Shown: positions 57,741 through 64,000 of the stretch, one piece after another
Layout of the letters: the number at the start of each line of letters is the position of its first letter
Numbering within the stretch: the first letter of the stretch is position 1
DNA from: Pedobacter terrae
Lineage (GTDB): Bacteria; Bacteroidota; Bacteroidia; Sphingobacteriales; Sphingobacteriaceae
Assembly (NCBI RefSeq): GCF_900100705.1
Contig: NZ_FNCH01000005.1
Span: forward strand, 62,001 to 126,000
DNA length: 64,000 nt
Direction of reading: 5' to 3'
Made by a program: the position numbers and the translations under genes
The notes under the pieces: model-generated
Database searches by the model: none
Seen by the model: the letters and a program-made list of their open reading frames with translations, nothing else
Told to the model about the DNA's origin: nothing

Positions 57741-58631
57741 ATGAAATACTATAATTCTAATACGATTATTTACCTTAATGGGGCTTTTGAAAAGGCGGTA
57801 AACAGTAGTACCGATCTTTACGGACAATCGTTGCATTACGGTTATGCTGCCTTCGAGGGTATTAGAGCCTATAAAACGCACAATGGTAACCGCATTTTCA
57901 AAGCTGCAGCCCATTTCGACCGCCTGGAGCGTTCCTGCCAATTGGCAAACATTCCTTTTCCATGGGATAAACAGGAATTAATTGCTGCAACCTATAAATT
58001 GCTTCAGTTAAACAAGCTGAAAGATGCCTATATCCGCCCCTTGGTGTTTTGCCACCCTAACATGAAATTAAATGAACCAAGTGGAGTTTCAATCTTAATA
58101 TGCGCTTGGGAATGGGATGCCTATTCGGGTAACAAATTATTAAAATTAACTGTTTCTGATTACGAAAGACCAAATCCAAAATCGGTTCCGATGGAAGCGA
58201 AACTGAGTGGAAACTATGTTAATTCTATTTTAGCTACTACAGCAGCAAATATTAATGGTTACGACGAAGCTTTACTTTTAGATATGCATGGCTTTGTCGC
58301 TGAAGCCTCCGGAGCAAATATTTTCCTCGAGAAAGATGGCAAATTATATACCCCATCGCCAGGCAATATTTTACCTGGTATTACCAGAGCAACAGTTAAA
58401 GAATTGTGCAATGTTTTGGATATAGAATGTATCGAGAAAAAACTCACCATAGAAGACCTTAAAAATGCCGATAGTGCTTTTTTATGTGGAACAGCAACCG
58501 AAATAGCAGGCATTGCTTCTATCGATGATATTGTTTATCGCCCGTTATGGAGAGAATCTGTTGGTTATACCATACAACGTGCCTATAAAAACCTGGTGCT
58601 TGAAAAAGTAAATTACGAAGTGATCATTTAA
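57741..58631 (+). CDS. ilvE: Branched-chain amino acid aminotransferase
   Basis: 296 residues, fold-type IV PLP aminotransferase. It catalyses the last step of Val, Leu and Ile synthesis, and the first step of their breakdown. The start motif INGAFEKAVNSSTDLYGQSL-type segment (visible as YLNGAFEKAVNSSTDLYGQS) leads to HYGYAAFEGIRAYKT. The PLP Lys is in MEAKLSGNYVNS near residue 153, followed by DEALLLDMHGFVAEASGANI, LPGITRATVKEL and FLCGTATEIAGIASIDD. It is the first structural gene behind leader 1 and its attenuator. A methyltransferase gene follows 105 bases later. Confidence 0.95.
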   Translation: MKYYNSNTIIYLNGAFEKAVNSSTDLYGQSLHYGYAAFEGIRAYKTHNGNRIFKAAAHFDRLERSCQLANIPFPWDKQELIAATYKLLQLNKLKDAYIRPLVFCHPNMKLNEPSGVSILICAWEWDAYSGNKLLKLTVSDYERPNPKSVPMEAKLSGNYVNSILATTAANINGYDEALLLDMHGFVAEASGANIFLEKDGKLYTPSPGNILPGITRATVKELCNVLDIECIEKKLTIEDLKNADSAFLCGTATEIAGIASIDDIVYRPLWRESVGYTIQRAYKNLVLEKVNYEVII

Positions 58632-58736
58632 AGTGGGTTAATAGTTTATGGTCAAATGGCTCATACCAGATGAGTATACATGCTATTAAAAGATGAGCCA
58701 AAAGAAATTGAAACAACAACGCGCAATTAAAAAAAG

Positions 58737-59315
58737 ATGACTGAAGAAATCAATCAAAATTATCCAAAATCCTATCAGCAAATAAATGCTGCCACTAAGG
58801 CGTCTGGATTTGATATGGCTTCTGACGTGTTAACCTGCTCTTTACTTAAAACACTCGCCGCGTCTAAACCTTCGGGTAAATTTTTGGAACTTGGCACCGG
58901 AACAGGCTTATCTACTTCGTGGATATTGGATGGCCTGGATAAGGATAGCACGTTGATATCAATAGATAACGACGCTAAATTTTTAGCCATTGCGAAAGAT
59001 TATCTTGGCCATGATGATCGTTTAAGCTTAGTTAATATTGATGGCGCAGTTTGGTTCGAAGAAAATGAAGGCAAAAAATTCGATTACATATTTGCAGATA
59101 CCTGGCATGGAAAATACCTGCTTTTAGACGAAGCAATTGCTATGCTCAACAAAGGCGGCCTTTATATCATTGATGATATGTTGCCTCAACAAAATTGGCC
59201 TGATGGTCATCAGGAAAAAGCAATTAAGTTGATTAAGGATTTAGAATCCCGTGATGATTTGCATTTAACCAAACAAGTTTGGGCAACAGGAATTGTAATC
59301 GGGGTAAAAAAATAA
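58737..59315 (+). CDS. SAM-dependent O-methyltransferase-like protein
   Basis: 192 residues, class I methyltransferase fold. The SAM motif GKFLELGTGTGLSTSWILDG is at about 41-60, the acidic motif II in TLISIDNDAKFLAIA, and the motif with FDYIFADTWHGKYLLLDEAI at about 117-136 resembles the metal-binding DxW region of COMT-type O-methyltransferases; GGLYIIDDMLPQQNW follows. The target is unknown. It lies between ilvE and the second leader on the same strand and could be cotranscribed with ilvE, though 105 bases separate them. Confidence 0.8.
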   Translation: MTEEINQNYPKSYQQINAATKASGFDMASDVLTCSLLKTLAASKPSGKFLELGTGTGLSTSWILDGLDKDSTLISIDNDAKFLAIAKDYLGHDDRLSLVNIDGAVWFEENEGKKFDYIFADTWHGKYLLLDEAIAMLNKGGLYIIDDMLPQQNWPDGHQEKAIKLIKDLESRDDLHLTKQVWATGIVIGVKK

Positions 59316-59337
59316 GAGAAATACAGTAAAATAGTTC

Positions 59338-59367
59338 TTTGCATTTTTAAAGAAGTTAGTATGTTTG
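59338..59367 (+). promoter_or_regulatory. Bacteroidota-type promoter of the ilvD leader transcript
   Basis: tttg (59338-59341), an 18-base spacer and tatgtttg (59360-59367), a full match to the TTTG / TAnnTTTG consensus. The start site would lie only about 10 bases before the leader peptide ATG at 59384. Confidence 0.72.
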
Positions 59368-59383
59368 TAGTTCAGTCAACGAC

Positions 59384-59461
59384 ATGAATACAAATACAAA
59401 CATCATTAGCAACTTAATTATTGTCATTTCTAAAAAAAGAGGTGGAAATCGTTGCGTATAA
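59384..59461 (+). CDS. ilv leader peptide 2 (Ile-rich, attenuation of ilvD)
   Basis: A 25-residue frame whose residues 7-15 read IISNLIIVI: five Ile, one Leu, one Val in nine. A basic tail SKKRGGNRCV follows. The terminator starts 19 bases past the stop. Bases 59439-59445 (gaggtgg), in codons 19-21, pair with ccgcctc (59484-59490), the 5' arm of the terminator, so a ribosome stalled at the Ile run would leave this segment free to form an antiterminator. The geometry closely matches leader 1 although the sequences differ. A consensus promoter lies just upstream. Too short for ordinary gene callers. Confidence 0.78.
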   Translation: MNTNTNIISNLIIVISKKRGGNRCV

Positions 59462-59480
59462 TATAAAATATACAGTATCG

Positions 59481-59512
59481 AAACCGCCTCCTAAAAGAGG
59501 CGGTTTTTTTTT
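59481..59512 (+). terminator. Attenuator terminator before ilvD
   Basis: Stem aaaccgcctc / gaggcggttt with loop ctaaaa and nine T. It lies 48 bases before the ilvD start. The competing antiterminator pairs 59439-59445 with 59484-59490. Confidence 0.9.
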
Positions 59513-59559
59513 GCCTCAAAATATGATAACTAACAGAACCAGAATATACATTTTAAACA

Positions 59560-61242
59560 ATGAGCGAATTAAACAAGTACAGTAAAACATTTACACAAGA
59601 TCCAACCCAACCTGCTGCTCAGGCTATGCTTTATGGAATCGGTTTAACCGATGCTGATATGGCAAAAGCACAGGTAGGTATTGCAAGTATGGGCTACGAT
59701 GGCAACACTTGCAACATGCACTTAAACGACCTTGCAAAAGACGTCAAAGCAGGGGTTTGGAAAAATGATTTAGTGGGCTTGGTTTTTAACACCATTGGCG
59801 TAAGTGATGGAATGAGCAACGGTACAGATGGTATGCGTTATTCATTGGTTAGTCGCGATGTAATTGCCGATAGTATTGAAACCATTTGCGGCGGGCAGTA
59901 TTACGATGGCATCATTTCTATTCCTGGATGTGATAAAAATATGCCAGGCGCCATTATGGCCATGGCGCGTTTAGATCGTCCCTCCATTATGGTTTATGGC
60001 GGTACAATTGCTCCAGGCCATTACAAAGGTGAAGAATTAAATATTGTTTCGGCATTCGAGGCATTGGGACAAAAAATCTGTGGTAATCTTTCTGATGAAG
60101 ATTATCAGGGCATCATCAAACATACCTGCCCTGGTGCAGGCGCATGTGGCGGGATGTATACCGCCAATACCATGGCATCAGCCATTGAGGCCTTGGGTAT
60201 GAGCTTACCTTATTCATCTTCAAATCCAGCCATAAGCCCGGAGAAAAAACAAGAATGTTTAGATGCAGGTAAATACATCAAAATATTATTAGAAAAAGAT
60301 ATCAAGCCATCAGATATCATGACGCGCAAAGCATTCGAAAATGCTATTCGTTCAATCATTATATTAGGTGGAAGTACCAATGCCGTATTGCACTTTATTG
60401 CGATGGGTAAAGCTATCGGAGTAGAAATTACACAGGATGATTTCCAACGCATGAGCGATGTAACACCGGTACTTGCCGATTTTAAACCTAGCGGAAAATA
60501 CCTGATGCAGGATTTACACCAATATGGCGGTATCCCTGCGGTATTAAAATATTTGCTGAATGAGGGTTTACTTCATGGCGATTGCTTAACCGTTACCGGT
60601 AAAACAGTGGCTGAAAATCTTGCTGATGTAAAATCCATTATGGATTACGATCAGAAAATCATTCAAAAACTAAACGAACCCATCAAAGCAACAGGTCACC
60701 TACAAATTCTTTATGGAAACCTGGCCGAAAAAGGTTCTGTAGCAAAAATCAGCGGTAAAGAAGGTGAAAAATTTGAAGGTCCGGCGCGTGTTTTTGATGG
60801 TGAGCACGATTTAATTGCTGGTATTTCGAGTGGTCGTGTTCAACCAGGTGATGTTATCGTAATTAAAAATTCTGGTCCGGTTGGTGCACCTGGTATGCCA
60901 GAGATGTTAAAACCAACTTCAGCCATCATTGGTGCCGGCTTAGGTAAATCGGTAGCTTTAATTACTGATGGCCGGTTTTCTGGTGGTACACATGGTTTCG
61001 TTGTTGGTCACATCACACCTGAATCTTACAAAGGTGGTTTAATCGGCCTTGTCGAAGATGAAGACCGCATTTTGATCGACGCGGTAAACAACATCATCAG
61101 TTTACAGGTGAGTGAAGAAGTAATTGCCGAACGCAGAAAAAAATATGTACAACCGGCATTGAAAGTAACAAAAGGTGTTTTATATAAATATGCTAAAACA
61201 GTTTCAGACGCAGCAAGTGGTTGCGTAACTGACGAATACTAA
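59560..61242 (+). CDS. ilvD: Dihydroxy-acid dehydratase
   Basis: 560 residues, full family length. It dehydrates dihydroxy-acid intermediates to the 2-keto acids of Val and Ile synthesis with an Fe-S cluster. Cluster and active-site motifs are [15 protein letters not shown] near 48-62, [20 protein letters not shown] near 126-145, [19 protein letters not shown] near 189, [15 protein letters not shown] and [20 protein letters not shown]. It is the first structural gene behind leader 2. The ORF6N gene follows 47 bases later and then ilvB. Confidence 0.97.
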   Translation: MSELNKYSKTFTQDPTQPAAQAMLYGIGLTDADMAKAQVGIASMGYDGNTCNMHLNDLAKDVKAGVWKNDLVGLVFNTIGVSDGMSNGTDGMRYSLVSRDVIADSIETICGGQYYDGIISIPGCDKNMPGAIMAMARLDRPSIMVYGGTIAPGHYKGEELNIVSAFEALGQKICGNLSDEDYQGIIKHTCPGAGACGGMYTANTMASAIEALGMSLPYSSSNPAISPEKKQECLDAGKYIKILLEKDIKPSDIMTRKAFENAIRSIIILGGSTNAVLHFIAMGKAIGVEITQDDFQRMSDVTPVLADFKPSGKYLMQDLHQYGGIPAVLKYLLNEGLLHGDCLTVTGKTVAENLADVKSIMDYDQKIIQKLNEPIKATGHLQILYGNLAEKGSVAKISGKEGEKFEGPARVFDGEHDLIAGISSGRVQPGDVIVIKNSGPVGAPGMPEMLKPTSAIIGAGLGKSVALITDGRFSGGTHGFVVGHITPESYKGGLIGLVEDEDRILIDAVNNIISLQVSEEVIAERRKKYVQPALKVTKGVLYKYAKTVSDAASGCVTDEY

Positions 61243-61289
61243 AATCAAAAAATCATCCCTGGATTAGTTGATTACTAAATAAACAGATT

Positions 61290-61850
61290 ATGCAAATAAT
61301 TAAGAGTATTCAAAATAGGATTTATGAAATCCGGGGAGAAAGAGCAATGCTCGATTTTGATCTGGCAGTACTTTATGAAGTGGAAACCAGAGTATTAAAT
61401 CAAGCGGTAAAGCGCAACATCAAACGTTTTCCAGATGATTTTATGTTTCAGCTCACCAGACATGAGTTTGAGGGCATCATGACTCAAATTGAAAACCTAA
61501 ATCTGGGTATGTCATCACAATTTGTGATGACATACCCAACCAAAAGACCAAACTCAGCTTTGCCATATGCCTTTACAGAGCAAGGCGTTGCAATGCTAAG
61601 TGGCATTTTAAAAAGTGACAAGGCCATCAACATGAATATTGCCATTATGAGGGCTTTTGTTGATGTCCGTAAAATATTGCTGAAACAAAGCAACATTAAC
61701 GAACAGTTAACCGAGATTAATGAACGGATTGGGGAACATGATGTTCAGCTGAACGAACTTTATGATGCCATGGAAAACCTGATTGATGAGAAAATTGCTC
61801 AGATAAAGTGGAAAGACAGGGAAAGAATAGGGTTTAAAATTAAAGAATAA
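61290..61850 (+). CDS. ORF6N-domain DNA-binding protein
   Basis: 186 residues. An ORF6N domain (about 3-95) is recognised from IQNRIYEIRGERAMLDFDLA, LYEVETRVLNQAVKRNIKRF, PDDFMFQLTRHEF and LPYAFTEQGVAMLSGILKSD. A helical or coiled-coil C-terminus follows (about 115-175, INEQLTEINERIGEHDVQLN). The domain is found in phage and mobile-element proteins and in many stand-alone Bacteroidota genes; its role here is unknown. It sits inside the ilv cluster between ilvD and ilvB, co-oriented, with 47 and 21 bases on either side, so it should be cotranscribed. Its coding sequence contains a 35-bp palindrome (61504-61538). Likely a transferred gene. Confidence 0.87.
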   Translation: MQIIKSIQNRIYEIRGERAMLDFDLAVLYEVETRVLNQAVKRNIKRFPDDFMFQLTRHEFEGIMTQIENLNLGMSSQFVMTYPTKRPNSALPYAFTEQGVAMLSGILKSDKAINMNIAIMRAFVDVRKILLKQSNINEQLTEINERIGEHDVQLNELYDAMENLIDEKIAQIKWKDRERIGFKIKE

Positions 61851-61871
61851 TAGAACCGCAAAAACATAACT

Positions 61872-63623
61872 ATGGAAACTGCACAAGAAACAATGCAACA
61901 AACCGGGGCGAAAGCAGAAACCTCAAAAACCTTATTTAAAGGTACAGGCTCTCAGGTGTTGTTGAATGGATTAATTGAAGAGGGTGTAACCACCATTTTT
62001 GGTTATCCTGGAGGAGCAATCATGCCTATTTATGATGCTCTTTATGATTATGCCGATAAATTAGAACATATATTAGTTCGCCATGAGCAAGGTGGTATTC
62101 ATGCTGCTCAAGGTTTTGCACGTGCAAGCGGCAAAGTGGGGGTTTGTTTCGCCACCAGCGGACCGGGCGCAACCAACCTGGTTACTGGTTTAGCAGATGC
62201 ACAAATAGATAGTACACCATTGGTTTGCATTACAGGACAGGTTTTTGCTCACTTATTGGGAACAGATGCCTTCCAGGAGACTGATGTGATTAATATTACT
62301 ACTCCTGTTACCAAATGGAACTACCAGGTTACCGATGCCAAAGAGATCCAGGAAGTACTGGCTAAAGCTTTTTACATTGCTAAAAGCGGCAGACCAGGTC
62401 CTGTATTGATCGATATCACCAAAAATGCACAGTTACAGCTTGAGGAATTCCCTGAATATGTAAAATGCAACCACATTCGCAGTTACCGCCCAAAACCAAA
62501 AGTTAGGGTTGAATATATTGAGCAAGCTGCTGAAGTGATTAATGAAGCTAAAAAACCTTTTGTATTGTTTGGTCAAGGCGTTATTTTAGGAAAAGCTGAA
62601 AAAGAGTTTAAAGCCTTTATTGAAAAAGCTGGTATCCCTGCTGCCTGGACGATTATGGGCGATGGTGCCATTCCAACAGCTCACCCGCTAAACGTAGGCA
62701 TGTTGGGCATGCACGGTAATTATGGTCCAAACGTTTTAACAAATGAGGCTGATGTAATTATTGCCATTGGTATGCGTTTCGACGACCGCGTAACCGGCCG
62801 TTTAGATAAATATGCTAAACAGGCTAAAATTGTTCATTTAGACATCGATCCTGCCGAAATTGACAAAAACGTTAAGGCTGAAGTGGGCGTTTGGGGCGAT
62901 TGCAAAGAAACCCTACCCCTATTAACCAACTTGGTAAACGAAAACACACACGAAGACTGGTTAGCGAAATTCAGACAATATAACCAGGAAGAAATAGACC
63001 AGGTTATTACACCTGAGCTTTACCCTGTCGGTGATGAAATGACCATGGGCGAAGTATTGCGCAATATTAACGAAATCTGTGGTGGCGAAGCTGTAATTGT
63101 TACCGATGTTGGCCAACACCAGATGGTGGCCTGTCGTTATGCTAAATTTAACAATACCCGCAGCAACATTACTTCTGGTGGTTTAGGAACCATGGGTTTT
63201 GGTTTACCGGCCGCAATTGGTGCTAAATATGGTGCCCCAGATAAAACGGTTATCGCCATTATTGGTGATGGTGGTTTCCAGATGACCCCTCAGGAACTGG
63301 GTACTATTATGCAGTTTGGTGCAGCTGTTAAAATTCTGATCCTGAACAACCGTTTCTTAGGGATGGTTCGCCAGTGGCAACAATTATTTCATGATAAACG
63401 TTATTCATTTGTTAACATCACCAGCCCTGATTTTGTGGCTTTAGCAAAGTCATACTACATCGAGGCGGCTAAAGTTGATGAACGTGTAAACCTAAGACAG
63501 GCCTTAGAAACCATGATCAATCATGAAGGTTCTTACCTGCTTGAAGTTATGGTCGGCAGAGAAAATAATGTTTTCCCGATGGTGCCACAAGGAATGAGCG
63601 TAAGTGAAATCAGATTGAAATAA
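61872..63623 (+). CDS. ilvB: Acetolactate synthase large (catalytic) subunit
   Basis: 583 residues, ThDP-dependent enzyme for the first shared step of Val, Leu and Ile synthesis. Motifs: GVTTIFGYPGGAIMPIYDAL, the activating Glu in LVRHEQGGIHAAQGFARASG, SGPGATNLVTGLADAQIDST, FAD-domain MLGMHGNYGPNVL and IGMRFDDRVTGRL, and the ThDP/Mg site GDGGFQMTPQELGTIMQFG to LNNRFLGMVRQWQQ. A short N-terminal extension of about 20 residues precedes the domain. It follows the ORF6N gene by 21 bases and precedes the small-subunit gene by 129 bases containing a repeat. Confidence 0.96.
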   Translation: METAQETMQQTGAKAETSKTLFKGTGSQVLLNGLIEEGVTTIFGYPGGAIMPIYDALYDYADKLEHILVRHEQGGIHAAQGFARASGKVGVCFATSGPGATNLVTGLADAQIDSTPLVCITGQVFAHLLGTDAFQETDVINITTPVTKWNYQVTDAKEIQEVLAKAFYIAKSGRPGPVLIDITKNAQLQLEEFPEYVKCNHIRSYRPKPKVRVEYIEQAAEVINEAKKPFVLFGQGVILGKAEKEFKAFIEKAGIPAAWTIMGDGAIPTAHPLNVGMLGMHGNYGPNVLTNEADVIIAIGMRFDDRVTGRLDKYAKQAKIVHLDIDPAEIDKNVKAEVGVWGDCKETLPLLTNLVNENTHEDWLAKFRQYNQEEIDQVITPELYPVGDEMTMGEVLRNINEICGGEAVIVTDVGQHQMVACRYAKFNNTRSNITSGGLGTMGFGLPAAIGAKYGAPDKTVIAIIGDGGFQMTPQELGTIMQFGAAVKILILNNRFLGMVRQWQQLFHDKRYSFVNITSPDFVALAKSYYIEAAKVDERVNLRQALETMINHEGSYLLEVMVGRENNVFPMVPQGMSVSEIRLK

Positions 63624-63649
63624 GCGGATAAGGTGAAAGCTGGCGTAAT

Positions 63650-63731
63650 CGTCACCTCGACTGTAGCGCAGCGAAACGGAGAGATCTTCCTTTAGCCACA
63701 TTTAAAGACTTCTTCACAAGACCGAAATGAA
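63650..63731. repeat. REP-like element (family A) between ilvB and the small-subunit gene
   Basis: Sequence cgtcacctcgactgtagcgc, then gcgaaacggagagatcttcc, to a degenerate right end accgaaatga follows the reverse orientation of the element at 28623-28703. It lies inside what should be one transcription unit and could form a stem in the mRNA. Confidence 0.6.
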
Positions 63732-63752
63732 GAATAGATAAAAGAAATTATC

Positions 63753-64000
63753 ATGAGTACTGAAAATACATTAGAACATAAAACAGCAAAAGCCGATTTT
63801 GACGGTAAGCAGGAGTATACCATTACGGTTTATGCTGAAAACCGCATCGGTTTATTAAACAGGATTGCGATTATTTTCTCGAAAAGGAAAATCAATATCG
63901 AAAGCCTTAACACCTCCCCTTCGGAAATTGATGGCATCCACCGTTTCAATATCGTGATTCAGGAAAGCTACGAAGTAGTACGGAAACTGGCCCGCCAGAT
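63753..64000 (+). CDS. ilvN: Acetolactate synthase small (regulatory) subunit, cut by window edge
   Basis: The first 82 residues from ATG 63753 are visible. After a polar N-terminus of about 20 residues comes the ACT domain: EYTITVYAENRIGLLNRIAI, then FSKRKINIESLNTSPSE and the strand HRFNIVIQ. The small subunit binds the end product (usually Val) and tunes the IlvB catalytic subunit. The frame runs off the right edge. The short ACT form could be named IlvN or IlvH; position after ilvB supports the pairing. Confidence 0.92.
   Translation, partial: MSTENTLEHKTAKADFDGKQEYTITVYAENRIGLLNRIAIIFSKRKINIESLNTSPSEIDGIHRFNIVIQESYEVVRKLARQ

Noticed and set aside
61504..61538. Intrinsic terminator at the ORF6N palindrome
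   Set aside because: It lies inside a coding frame and is not followed by a T run.
61290..61850. Prophage remnant based on the ORF6N protein
   Set aside because: No integrase, structural or lysis genes and no attachment repeats flank it; neighbours are core ilv genes.

Overview
The window looks like a chromosomal segment of a Sphingobacteriaceae member, most likely Pedobacter or a close relative (Bacteroidota). The evidence is three SusC/SusD pairs, two ECF sigma/FecR switches that control SusC proteins with an N-terminal STN domain, promoters of the TAnnTTTG type, atpD-atpC standing alone, and many short palindromic intergenic repeats. No plasmid or prophage block is visible.

Layout. 1-8.6 kb is a stress block: a large catalase (cut by the left edge), two DUF892 ferritin-like proteins, a frameshifted CinA/PncC-type gene, an internally duplicated membrane protein, an ankyrin protein, a FAD/Rieske oxidoreductase and a DUF72 protein. 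8.8-16.2 kb holds a LOV-domain (blue-light type) histidine kinase with its single-domain response regulator, two tandem PqiA-like membrane proteins and a second PAS histidine kinase. 16.4-28.2 kb is a glycan locus on the minus strand: ECF sigma, FecR, SusC, SusD, an IPT-domain surface lipoprotein, a free-standing CBM-like protein and a GH9 glucanase. An array of about 180-bp hairpin-rich tandem repeats separates the sigma gene from fecR. 28.8-37.3 kb is a second SusC/SusD locus that carries a phospholipase C-like enzyme, an alkaline phosphatase and a PHP-type metallohydrolase, which suggests organophosphate scavenging. An ArsB-type transporter follows on the plus strand. 39.4-51.2 kb is a third sigma/FecR/SusC/SusD locus whose cargo is two TlpA-like thioredoxins and an S41 protease, with no carbohydrate enzyme.

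51.7-56.8 kb holds housekeeping genes: an exported chorismate mutase, tRNA-Arg(ACG), a peroxiredoxin, an RmlD-like reductase, a small beta-barrel-like protein and atpDC. A decayed RelE/HigB-type toxin gene follows. 57.4-64 kb is the branched-chain amino acid region: ilvE, a methyltransferase, ilvD, an ORF6N protein, ilvB and the start of the small-subunit gene.

The most striking signals are two short leader peptides packed with Val/Leu/Ile codons, one before ilvE (57530-57664) and one before ilvD (59384-59461). Each is followed by a strong intrinsic terminator. In each, the end of the leader coding sequence contains a segment complementary to the 5' arm of that terminator, which is the layout of ribosome-mediated transcription attenuation. 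The first is rich in Leu/Val codons and the second in Ile codons, so they may read different amino acids. Other notable items are the hairpin array inside the sigma/FecR operon, the LOV kinase next to the oxidative-stress block, and the phosphatase-bearing SusCD locus. All assignments come from reading the sequence; no database search was run.
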